DNA of 64,000 nucleotides. Source: Sialis fuliginosa (taxonomy: Eukaryota; Arthropoda; Insecta; Megaloptera; Sialidae). The stretch lies in NCBI GenBank assembly GCA_961205875.1, contig OY540809.1:34484267-34548266 (forward strand), given 5' to 3'. Positions 34,868-45,419 of the stretch are shown here, one piece after another. How positions within the stretch are numbered: position 1 is the first letter of the stretch; every line of letters begins with the position of its first letter. The notes below the pieces were generated by a model. It was not told the origin of the DNA and did not search any database. It saw only the letters and a program-made list of their open reading frames with translations. The position numbers and the translations under genes are program-made.

Positions 34868-35508
34868 CGATTCGTAACTGCAAACTTGACAAGTATGCAT
34901 GATTCATCTTTTTGTACAAGCACGTACAATTTTTCTGACACCACAACACGGTACAAGTATGCTTAAACAAGCGCCAGTTTGCGCTTGGATTATGTTAAGC
35001 TTGGGCGACGATTGGCTGCTTTTTTCTTGGCCACAAGAGGAAAACGCGAAAGAAGAATCGTGGTGTAAAAGGTGGTTAATGGAAGGAAAAACATATTCCC
35101 ACATTAATTTACTGAATAAATTGAAGATTTATCCGCGTGATTGGCATAATTATCTCAGAATGAATGAAGAAACTTATTTGAATCTTTCGTCACCTTGAAT
35201 TAAAAAGGATACGATCATGAGAGAAGCTATAACCCCCCACGAAAGATTTACAGCAACCTGTCGAGCTCACTTACGACTGACGTTTGCTTGTACAAACCTG
35301 CACGTTCTTAGTACACACGTTCACTTTCGCTTGTGCAAGCGCGGCTTGGTAAGCTTGTCAAGCTTGCATGATTTAAATTCAATCAATCTATAGGCGGCTT
35401 GTACAATTAAAATGATTGTGCAAAATTACCCTATAGACGCTACAGACTGCTTGCACAAAAAGATGAATCGTGCATGTTCGTCAAGTTTGCAGTTACGTGT
35501 GCAGCCAC
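34868..35508 (+). mobile_element. Internally deleted Harbinger element with transposase remnant
   Basis: The inverted ends share AACTGCAAACTTGAC and GATTCATCTTTTTGT (left) with their complements at 35462-35503. The interior holds a truncated transposase frame. No clear target duplication was seen. Confidence 0.75.
34899..35272 (+). pseudogene. PIF/Harbinger transposase N-terminal fragment
   Basis: An open frame from 34899 includes WCKRWLMEGKTYSHINLLNK and YPRDWHNYLRMNEETYLNL, typical of the N-terminal part of Harbinger transposases (W-x2-RW, then LRMN-E-TY). After an in-frame TGA at 35196-35198 the same frame resumes with IKKDTIMREAITPHERFTAT, also family-like. The DDE catalytic region is missing, replaced by sequence leading to the right terminus. 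A possible relative of HARBI1-type genes, but clearly broken. Confidence 0.72.
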
Positions 35509-37080
35509 CTTTATAGCGACTTAATTCATTTAATGTTTATAAAAATATTATTCGAAATTTAAATTAAATATCAATACATATTATTCATTTATAACGAATG
35601 AAAAAACTTCATTGTGAAAATATTTCAATATTTATCATTAAAACAATGAAATAGAGAACCATTTTGTTTTCACGTGGTCATATACATTCCACATATTTAA
35701 AAACATTATTAAAACATATGAAGGTAAAAATTTGCTAATACATGATATAGTAATTTAAATTAATGTTTTATTTAAGAGCTTTAAATGAATAAAATAGGGA
35801 AAGATTTTTAAGTTTTCTAAACATTTTGAGTGTCTTCTTAAAGTAATGTCTCGGTGAGTTTATTTTTTATATTTTGTTGATATCTTAATATACTATAAAC
35901 AGAGATCAAACATGTGACTTATTTGAAATGGATTCATTTAAAATACAAATGCGAAATACCTATTTCCATTTTCTATTTTAAATGCCTGTCTCTAAAAACC
36001 ATTTTTGCATTTACATTTCAAATATTTTTTATATCCATTTTCCATTTTGAAAATGCAAAATGCATTTTTATAAACAAAATGTTTAGTACCTATTGCTAAG
36101 GCTAATTGATCAAGTAATGTCAAACTATTTTAATGAGTTTGGTACCATATATAAGTTAATAATTATAAAACACATACATTCACGTGTAGTTTCAAAATTA
36201 GGTTTAATTCAAAGTAATGAAAAAACTAGAAATACATGACAGCTATGACAGCTGTTTGTAAAGACGCGTTAAAAATATCATCCTTAACAGTAATAGAGTG
36301 CGACTTACAGACAAACAACGTGTGGAAATGCAACAACTAAAATCAGCGTTAATGTACATGTGTTCTGCATATAAATTAAAAACAAAATTTTTCGAAATCA
36401 AATCTATTTTTTATTGAAAAAAAAACCGGATAGTTCACAACTAAAGAGGTGCTAGGCCAATAACCTTGATATTAACTTCTAAATAGTATTAAAATTTTTA
36501 AACTGACAATTATCTGTAGCGTAGAAAATTTTGTGAAACCCATGTACATACATGGTAAAACTCTTGAAAAATGAAACTATAAAGAATTAACTAATCTGTT
36601 GAAGTCATTAAATCGAGGGTTCATTTCAATTTAATGAAATAATTATTATTATGTTTAACAGTTGTATTGAAAATTACAAAATTTGAAATAAACAATAAAT
36701 AAATGAAAATCATTTTATTTTAAAAACCATTTTAAAAATACCTATTTTCCATTTTGCATTTGAAATAAAATGATATTTTGCATTTTTATTTGAAATGCAT
36801 TGCGACAACCATTTTCCACATCTCTGACAGAGATGCTCTTAAGTATATTTATTGTTAGAAGCCAAGTAATCATTAATTGGAGTCAATGAAATAAATAAAA
36901 TGCAAAATATTCGTTTCGATTTCGATATTGTTAAAAATTTCAAAAAAATAATATTGTTAATTCTGATTTTCTATTGAATTCTGCAATGAACACACTAATT
37001 ATATAGAACATTATCTCTTAATTAAATTAAGATATCAATAATTAAAATTTACAGGAAAATAAAATTCAATTTTAAAAATA
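35509..37080. other. AT-rich intron DNA with an ATTTTCCATTTT-type inverted repeat
   Basis: 35917-36075 and 36715-36825 are partly inverted or repeated versions of ATTTGAAATGCAT/CCATTTTGCATTT. Possible hAT-like ends CAGAGATC (35901) and CATCTCTG (36827) flank them, without a matching duplication. The nested gene's 3' end follows. Confidence 0.4.
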
Positions 37081-37086
37081 TTTATT
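37081..37086 (-). promoter_or_regulatory. Polyadenylation signal AATAAA of the nested coiled-coil gene
   Basis: On the minus strand AATAAA stands 31-36 bases after the TAA stop at 37118-37120, giving a very short 3' untranslated region. It is the first such hexamer after the stop. The area is AT-rich, so chance occurrence is possible. Confidence 0.5.
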
Positions 37087-37117
37087 TTGTTTTACAATTT
37101 AAATTCATTTTATAACT

Positions 37118-39631
37118 TTACCGTGTGTGTCCTCTGTTTGTAAACAAATGACATAACTTCTGATTCTCTTTTAATATACTTAAAAGCGAGTCTATTCTAT
37201 CAGTCCTAACACTTTCACTATTCCTGTAAGCATAAGCTCCTACGATTGTTTCTGTCCTCACCTCGTTTATTGAATTCTTTATTAACTTGATACTTGATTT
37301 TGGTATACATTTACAAAGATTCGAATTCTCTCCTTGATAATATATTTGTTCTTCTTCTTCAACAACTTCTATTTTTTCATCATCTCTTACTTCTATATTA
37401 AGCAAACTAGAGAAATTTATGTCTAGAACTTCTGAAGTATCTGAAGATATAGGAATAATCTCGATAGGGGGGTCAATAATGTACACAGACGGTCGTTCAG
37501 TTTTTGAGTTCATGGTTTGCGTTGCCTTTTGGACACCATCTTTCGTCGCTACACTCAATCTCTTTTTAAGAATAGATGTCGTTGATTTTTTCGATGAGAA
37601 TATCTTTGAGCCACGTAAAAGCTCCACTGAGTCATTAGCGGTACTTAATTTAGAAGTTACCATCCCTACTTCAGTATCTATATGTTGTTCTTTATAGAGG
37701 ATGATAGAATCGCGTGCCATACTTAATTTAGAAGTCGTTCTTAAATCAGCATTATCCACTTCTACTACATCTTGATTATCCGGTATATAAAAAAGTTGCA
37801 CCGATTCTTCAACACTCGGCGTTTGATTCAAATTCGCTTTTTTCTTCAATTTAGATTCGATCGAATGTAAGGAACATTTACTCATCGTGCTCTTTTTATC
37901 TATAATCATACTTTTATTAGATTCATCTAACATATCTAGATTTTGTTGACTCTTGTGTGAGCGATAGAATATTAATGAATCTGTTGTACTCAGTAGTCGT
38001 GACATTCTGTTTATATTTGAATTTGGTAGTAATTCAGCTTGTGAGTCTACACTAAAACGTACGCTGGACTGGCGATTTTTTTGATTACTCAGAAAAGTAG
38101 CACTCTTTTGGGTTGTATTTTTCTTTAGTTCTGGTTGCCACAACTCACTATTATCTCTTTCTAATAGATGTGCTATAGCTGTGTCTTCTACGCCATCCTT
38201 TACGTAAATACAGTTATTTAAACAGAAGAATGGTAAATCTTTTGTAGATGGTAATGTCATGTTACTATCCGTAGATTCGCTTATGTTGTCAGGTTGCGTC
38301 AAACCAAATTTTTTTTTATCTTCAGGTACCACCTTTCTGTCTTTTTCTATTGTAAGAGGAATTTTAGATGTTTGGTCTTGGAATTCAACTGGTTCCTCTA
38401 AACTATAATTTTTGTGCTGTAACTGCTCTTGATCATCAATCTCAATACTCATTATACTCATATCATTTGTATTTTTTAAAAGTAGATCACATCTATTTAA
38501 TAAGTACTCGGCTTGCGATGGTATAGCTGTTAAAACAAAATTGATGAATTTCTGGAAACATTTGAAAACATACTCAGTTTGTTGTTTTTTATGTTCTGCG
38601 TCCTTTGATTTGTTATCCACTTCTTCAATTAATTTTGTTACTATCTCGCATTGTTCTAAAGTTTGAGTATTTAACTCATCTAACCTAATCTGAAAATCAT
38701 CTTTCAAGTTACTCATTTCTTGAGAACATCTTTGTCTCTCAATACACAATAAGTACATAATATTTGTAATATTCTTGCATTCTAAATGATGTCGTAATTT
38801 TTGAATACTATCCAGTTTGTCATTATTGACTTCTTCTAATTTATCTTGGTATTTTTTTTGTTCTTCTTCGATATTCATTTTCAACAACAATGCATATTCC
38901 TCTGATTGGTTTCTTAGGTTGATTGTAAACTGATCTGTCAATTGAATAATCTTTGCCTGGATCAATTGTTCGTATTGTTTTTGCATCATTTCTTGTATTT
39001 GCTTGCAAGATTTGTCGATATTTTCTTGTTCTTCAATTTTTAAGTTTTTCTTTAATTCAGTTAACGCCACCGTCAATGAATTAACGTACCTTTCCATGAG
39101 TACTTTGATTCCGTTTTCTAAATCTTCGTGAGCTGCTATTTTGGCCTTATTTAAAGCTTTCCGTAAATCCCTCTGAGCTATGAATTTCAAAAGTTCCTCT
39201 TGTTCCAGTAATGCTTTTTGTTTTTCTTTTTCGTAAACTTCTTGGTACTTTTTCTGAATGATGCAGCCTATCTCTAGTATTCCTTCATGTGACATAGCTT
39301 TAAGGTACTTGCTGGTTAAAGGAGGTTTAAGTCTAACAAGAGGAATCAAAAGGTCACTAGGCGATACCCAGAGATCTAAACCGGCTCCATTTAAAGGTGG
39401 TGTCAGTCCTAAGTCTTCTCTCAATGGTTCTGGTAAAGTCTCGAAGAGAATTTTCGAAAGTTGACTTCCACATCGTTTTTTTATTTCCGTTTGACAAGGA
39501 ATTTTATTTTGTCGTAATAATTCATTGCGACGATAATATGAATTGCTTTTTATCATTTTTAAAAGCGGGAAGATTTTAATTTTATGATTTTGACATGTAA
39601 TTTTGGTTATAATGAAACATGTGGTTTCCAT
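37118..39631 (-). CDS. Uncharacterised 837-residue coiled-coil protein, intronless
   Basis: A single open frame of 837 codons starts at ATG (39631) in a good context (A at -3, G at +4). A second Met at residue 26 also has A at -3 and could be the true start. Residues 120-350 are strongly charged and heptad-like, indicating a long coiled coil. Residues 356-379 (KCFQKFINFVLTAIPSQAEY) form a compact hydrophobic segment. The remainder is polar and probably disordered, with three copies of a short motif S-[KR]-L-S-x3-D-S-[ILV] (residues 544-556, 634-646, 660-672) and an acidic patch at 750-762. There is no signal peptide or membrane segment. The layout recalls C6orf163-type coiled-coil proteins, but this is a weak guess. 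The gene lies antisense inside the first visible hydrolase intron, with a polyadenylation signal 32 bases past the stop. Confidence 0.85.
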   Translation of the reverse strand: METTCFIITKITCQNHKIKIFPLLKMIKSNSYYRRNELLRQNKIPCQTEIKKRCGSQLSKILFETLPEPLREDLGLTPPLNGAGLDLWVSPSDLLIPLVRLKPPLTSKYLKAMSHEGILEIGCIIQKKYQEVYEKEKQKALLEQEELLKFIAQRDLRKALNKAKIAAHEDLENGIKVLMERYVNSLTVALTELKKNLKIEEQENIDKSCKQIQEMMQKQYEQLIQAKIIQLTDQFTINLRNQSEEYALLLKMNIEEEQKKYQDKLEEVNNDKLDSIQKLRHHLECKNITNIMYLLCIERQRCSQEMSNLKDDFQIRLDELNTQTLEQCEIVTKLIEEVDNKSKDAEHKKQQTEYVFKCFQKFINFVLTAIPSQAEYLLNRCDLLLKNTNDMSIMSIEIDDQEQLQHKNYSLEEPVEFQDQTSKIPLTIEKDRKVVPEDKKKFGLTQPDNISESTDSNMTLPSTKDLPFFCLNNCIYVKDGVEDTAIAHLLERDNSELWQPELKKNTTQKSATFLSNQKNRQSSVRFSVDSQAELLPNSNINRMSRLLSTTDSLIFYRSHKSQQNLDMLDESNKSMIIDKKSTMSKCSLHSIESKLKKKANLNQTPSVEESVQLFYIPDNQDVVEVDNADLRTTSKLSMARDSIILYKEQHIDTEVGMVTSKLSTANDSVELLRGSKIFSSKKSTTSILKKRLSVATKDGVQKATQTMNSKTERPSVYIIDPPIEIIPISSDTSEVLDINFSSLLNIEVRDDEKIEVVEEEEQIYYQGENSNLCKCIPKSSIKLIKNSINEVRTETIVGAYAYRNSESVRTDRIDSLLSILKENQKLCHLFTNRGHTR

Positions 39632-39828
39632 AGTTAATATAAAATAATATAAAAAAATAATATTTTTAAATTATTATAAATATATTTTAAAACTAGATAT
39701 ACCTATTTATGCTATAATTTTTTAATTAGCTTGCAGTTTTTATTAATATTTAAATTGATACCAATAAGTACATAATATATGTAGATTGTATATATACTTA
39801 TACATATTCTATGTTAAATGATAAGGTA

Positions 39829-40500
39829 AAGGCACCAGTTATGGCCGCTATAAGAGCAAGTTTTCGGGTTTTTTTTTGATTAATGACCTTGTTTTTTGTA
39901 ATTCTCATGAACTCATATTACTAATAAAACAAAAAACTTTATTTAATCAATTTAATTACCAAAGTTCGCAAATGTAGTTTGTAAATTATAGCCTTTTATT
40001 TTGTTCATGTTTTTTCTCCAGTAATGGCAAAGGTAAAACCAGTAATGAGCACGCAGTTGCTAATGATTACAAAATGATAGGTACTACGACACAAAAGATA
40101 TAAAAGAAAGAATCGTCAAATTTGAAACAATGTAAAGCAGTTTTATTTCTATGATAATATAATAATTAATAAATAAATTATACTAATAATTAGTTTAAAT
40201 GTCCACCATTTTGACACCTATTGGCCGATTGTCATCAAATCACGCTGTAAGACAGTTAAATGTATATATATGTAGATTAATATTAAGAAATGGTAGTAAT
40301 CAAATATCAACACATATTTTTAATTCAGTACTTTTAATTAAAAATTTGCCATTACTGGGGTCCTTGCCAACTACCTTATATTTGTATAGTATTAATTATT
40401 CACCGGTAATTTTCCTTGTGAGTAATATTATTACAATGAAAATATTTACCCAAATTATATATCAAACAATGAATATTTATTTAAAAAATATTACAATGTA
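39829..40500 (+). repeat. Family S element, copy 2 (left arm)
   Basis: It begins AAGGTAAAGGCACCAGTTAT and matches 13640-13915, then the part of family S near 14870-14960 without the family V insertion. It lies about 200 bases upstream of the nested gene's start. Confidence 0.7.
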
Positions 40501-40672
40501 GACACGGTGGCGTTTCGTGAATCTGGGTTAAATTAATTAACAAGGCTGTCAATTTTTGTATTTTTAAGTACTTCTTAAAATAAATAAAATTATGTTTAAG
40601 AATAATATTCATATTTATTTTTTGATATCAAAGCAAACATTTTTGATTAATAAAGTATTGCCATAGAAAGTA

Positions 40673-41197
40673 CAGTCGACTCTCGATAATTTGAAATTCA
40701 AGGGACCAGAGAAAAAGTTCAAATTACCGAGAGTTCAAAATAATAAGAGTTCAAATAACCAAGAGGAAGTTAGGAAAAATTCAAATAAACAAGAGTTTGA
40801 CTATTAAAAGTACGTAGGTAGATACATATATACAACGTGGTCTTTATTTAAATGGTATATATGGTTCAGTTGGTACACACACTTATGAAAAATAAGAAAA
40901 TGAAAATATTAAAGCTACATAAATGTTTATTTCGAAAAGAAGTCCGTAAATTTTTTGGGGGTTAACCAATTCCATCTATATAGTATGATGATTAAACGAA
41001 CTACAGAAGTGATTCAAAAGACTTCAAATTATAGAGAGTTTGCGAGCAAGATGCCGTTACTACAACTTCGAATTTCCGAGGGGACGATGATACATTGATT
41101 TTTTCAATTTATCGAGTGTTTTTCAAGGGACCGGAAAAAAACTTCAAATTTTTGAGAGATTAAAATTATCTATTGTCAAATTATCGGGAGTCGACTG
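40673..41197. mobile_element. pogo/Tigger-like MITE with TA target duplication
   Basis: The ends are CAGTCGACTCTCGATAATTT and ATTATCGGGAGTCGACTG, flanked by TA on both sides (40671-40672, 41198-41199). CAGTCGACTCTCG-like termini are typical of pogo-type elements. Internal CAAATAA-CAAGAG repeats. Confidence 0.82.
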
Positions 41198-41219
41198 TAT
41201 AATGATTTCTGTATTATTT

Positions 41220-41808
41220 CAGGGGTGTGCACCGGTTCGCGCGATCCGGTTGTTAAGATTTTTGAAAATCGGCGAGCCGGTTGGTTAAATTATTCCGCGA
41301 ATGAAAGTTCAGGCCATTTTTTTTTCCTCAATTTTGCCAATCCTTTTTTTAATTTGTATTCCTAAAAATTTCTTTCAGAACATGGAAGTAAAAATAAATT
41401 TAGAAGAAAAATTATATATTATACATAATTGAAATATTTACTGGCCGCAATGAAGTATTGAAAAGGCCGCAGGTTCCCCATCCCTGCCCTAGTGTATATA
41501 GGTGTTGCGATTTACGTACAAAACAATTTAAAATAAATGTACGCGATAGTCTCGCTGCTAAATGTCGCTAATGTGTAAGGGGTCTAAAAGTGCATTTATT
41601 GTATTATTTTTTAATTTTCGGTACTTGTGCATTATACCCCGGCTATTGTAGATGTGGTTTCATGATTTATATTTGATCAGCGGCAGGCAATGTGAGTAAA
41701 GTGTGTACTATGAGTTAATTATATTTATTAGTGGATATTTCTATTTTCGTAGGCATGTTTTTTTTTTTATAGCGAGCCGGTTGTTAAATGTTTGGCTGCA
41801 CACCCCTG
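41220..41808. mobile_element. hAT element with perfect 8-bp target duplication
   Basis: The ends are CAGGGGTGTGCACCGG and GGCTGCACACCCCTG, with TATTATTT at 41212-41219 and 41809-41816. It contains an AACATGGAAGTAAAAATAAA segment that also occurs near 12943, 53700 (inverted) and 55483. Confidence 0.92.
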
Positions 41809-42408
41809 TATTATTTTATATGATATATTCATAATTTTAAGGCTTTTACAAAATAACGATACAATTTATAAATAGTCAGTATTATACGAGTATCTAGGTC
41901 TAATTTTATTTGCCTCGGACTAATAAAATCTAACAATATGTTTGATTCCGATTACAGCGTCTAAAATAAATCTAATAAATAAAAATACTTCTTTGGAAAC
42001 CAATGGAATTTACATTCTATCGTTTAAGTACTTAATTAATGTAATAATGAAACATACTTTTTAAAACAGAAGATAATCTGCTTGGCTTCTGGATGTCTCA
42101 TTTGAAATTCTATTTTAATGTAACAAATGGGTGCGATTAAAACTGATATTATTTTATCGCAGTTGTCAAATTATAAATAATACTCTACAAATTTAAAAAC
42201 AGTCTATGTAATATTTTCGTTTTACATCACATACATACGACTACGTGATGTGAAACAATAATATCGAAAGAAAAAACTATACAACCTATCATCTTTAGTA
42301 TCTTTTCGTTACCATTATCTAAATTATTTATATGCAAAAAAAAGCTATCGTAAATTCGTGTCATTGCCAATTTAAAAAAAAAACTAATCAACAAATGATC
42401 ACATATAC

Positions 42409-43283
42409 AGGATGGGGCATTTAAAGTGTTACAGTTTATTATCTCAGAACCAACGCATATTTGAAAAAAATGTTTTAACCAAAAAATGTTAGGTTGTGAG
42501 GGGGTAATCGAATAATAATATTTATTTGCTATTTTAACGTGGCCTTCAAGGATATTTGAAGATTAACATCATTTTTTTAAATAGGAACCTATAGTTTTTA
42601 TTTAGTAATCTTATTCTACGAGAAAAAACACGAATCTTTTATTGAAAACTTTTTTTGAACTACCTAAGCTTTCCAAGATACCTATCTAACAAAATAATTC
42701 GAGATTTTGAACTTTCAATAATTTTTATTCAGAAACCATAAACTTTAGAAAAAAATTACAAGACACTAAAAAATTTTATTTCAGTCTTATAATGCTTGGA
42801 GAATTATTTAAAAAACTTTTTTAAAGTTTTTGTATTTATTTTATTTTAACAAAAACAAAAAAAAATCGAAATGTTAAAAAAATTCTAGAATAATTTTCCA
42901 AGTTTTATTAGGCCAAAATAAACATTTTTTGTGTCTTGTGTTTTTTTCTAAAGTTTATTGTTTCTGAGTAAAAAATTCTTCAAAATCTCGAATTATTTTG
43001 TTATTATAGATGTTTTGGAAAGCATAGGTTGTTAAAAAAAAGTTTTCAATGAAAGATTCGTGTTTTTTTCACGTAGAATAAGATTACTAAATAAAAACTC
43101 TAGGTTCCTATTTAAATAAATGATGTTGACCTTCAAATATCCTTGAAGACCATGTTAAAATAACAAATAAATATTACTACTCGATTACCCCCAAACAACC
43201 AAACATTTTTTGGTTGAAACTTTTTTTTCAAATATACGATGGTTCTCAGATAATAATCTGTAACACTTTAAATGTCCCATCCT
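42409..43283. mobile_element. Family T palindromic element, complete copy
   Basis: It starts AGGATGGGGCATTTAAAGTG and ends CACTTTAAATGTCCCATCCT. Nearly the whole 875 bp is one palindrome centred near 42845. Truncated relative at 23019-23639. Confidence 0.82.
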
Positions 43284-43404
43284 ATATATCCCATAAATAT
43301 GACCAAATATCGTCATTTATTTTTTGACGCTATCTTTTATATTTTTGATAAGTAGACTAAATATAAACCGTTTTTATTGTATAATACTTATAGATACTTA
43401 TACA

Positions 43405-44412
43405 AGGTGATTTACAACTAGTGTAAAAAAAATTAACAGTAGATCAAGGATGTAATTTTAAACAAAAACCTTATTTGTACCTATGTATGTCCGGAAATTC
43501 TTCGTGAGGGAGCTACAGTCTTTTGCCCAAAATTAGTGTTTATTTAATATCTAGAGAACCCATTGTGGTACAGTTATGAAATTTAATACAGGGTTTGATA
43601 AGTGTTATCGATTTCCAGTACCAAATAATAATAATCCAGACCAGGGGTGTATGGAGCCAGTGGGCCCGCCGAATTTGATCAAGTATTTTTTTGATATCAA
43701 AACTACTGCAGAATTTTACTTAATACGGATGCTTTAAATTACACTAAATAAGTTTATATTCTTGTTATATAATTAAAAATAAGATGAAGAGTTACTATAA
43801 ATATACCTCCAAAAACCGCATTTTTAACAACAAACAGCCATTTATAGTTTAGTTTTTTAAATCATATTAGTAAAATAAAACCGGCTATAACTCTATGATG
43901 ATAATTATTAGGAGATATATATGTATATATATATATATATTAACTTTATATCTTATTATAAACTTATTTTGTTTAATTTGAAGCTTCCTTATTTAGTAAA
44001 ATTCTGCAGTACTTTTTTTTATATTTCTCGAAAACGGTTGATTGAAATGAACAAAGCATATTTTTGTGTATTTTGTATCATATAATCTTCTACAAGAACC
44101 CAACTCAGGAAAAAATAAAGATAAAAAAAATAATAAAATTCGGCGGGCCCACTGACCCCATACACCCCTGGTCTAAATTATTATTATTTGATACTAGAAA
44201 TCGATAACACTTATTAATACCAAACCGTGTATCACATTTCATAACTGTACCACAATGGGTTCTCTAGATATTAAATAAACACTCATTTTGGGCAAAAGAC
44301 TGTAGCTCCCTCATGAAGAATATCCGGACATCGGTTCAAATAAAGATTTTTGTGTTTAAAATTACATCCTTGATCTACTGTTAATTTTTTTAATACTAGT
44401 TGTAAATCACCT
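43405..44412. mobile_element. Family Q element, complete copy, ~270-bp arms
   Basis: It starts AGGTGATTTACAACTAGTGT and ends with its inverse. The arms include CCATTGTGGTACAGTTATG and GTGGGCCCGCCGAATT. The ~460-bp centre is AT-rich with a TATA run. Partial copies at 18894-19285 and 54080-54335. Confidence 0.82.
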
Positions 44413-44707
44413 CTCTGTATAGATAGAAAACATATTTCCTGTTCGTCTAGGCATTAGGTATGTAGGTACTCGTATGTCAACATGACTTTTGGACTGCATT
44501 GTCATTAAAATAAGATAAATAATATTACGTGTATTCTGTATTGTGTTATACATTGTTGTATCGATAATTTTTCAAACAAGTTACACGTGTAGATGAACAA
44601 ACACTCTTTTAAATTGATGCAAAACGAATGTAACTTAATATATTTGATAATATTATGAATAATATTACGATTAACGCAACATTGTTAGCTCTCAGTATGG
44701 TGATTTT

Positions 44708-45419
44708 ATAAGTATTATAAAGGAGCTAACAAAGGCTATAGCCAGGTAAGCATACAAAACATGCCTTTACATGGATTTGGGAGATTATTTTTTTTAAAGT
44801 CACATTCTATTTAACTTTCAACATGATTAAATATTAGCTACCAAAAATTTATAGTTTTCGAAAAAATAATTTTTTTAATTAAAAAAAATTTTTTTGTTTT
44901 GATAATCTGTCAACCGAATTTGATGGTTCTTATAGTATATTATAGAGGTACTTATGACTTATCAGAGGTAATTTTATTATGGTCCTGTGTACATAGTAAA
45001 CCAGAATTTTTTTTTTATAAAATATAAAAAATAAAAAAAACACTATGTTGTACTTGGTAGGCAATCACCATTTTTTTATAAAATATACCTTGTATGTACC
45101 CAAACAACATATCAAAATCCCTAACTGATTCAAATGGTATAACATACTCGTATAAATTCGCATACGATCGTATCGGTGAGACTTCAGTGTGGCGCGGATG
45201 GACTCAAAGGATAATACTTTTTAAAACATCTCTAATTTGTTGTGACTGGGCTAGCCCGGAGAGATACCAGAAATTTTACGGGGCCCATTACCTGACAAAG
45301 ATAAAATATAGGTCGTAACCGGGAAAGTATGGGAACTGACTGTCAGATACGTTTGAAACCACATTTGAAAATGCTTACAAGCTTGCAAATTTTGTTAGCT
45401 CGTTTATAATACTAGACGT
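44708..45419 (+). mobile_element. Harbinger-type MITE shell carrying a family A copy
   Basis: The ends AAGTATTATAAAGGAGCTAA and TTAGCTCGTTTATAATAC resemble the 8123 and 62995 elements. From 44731 (AAAGGCTATAGCCAGGTAAG) to about 45300 the interior is family A, so one element was inserted in the other or they recombined. Confidence 0.62.

Noticed and set aside
39258-39579. Plus-strand frames over the 5' part of the nested gene
   Set aside because: They lie wholly within the 837-codon minus-strand gene and show no domain.
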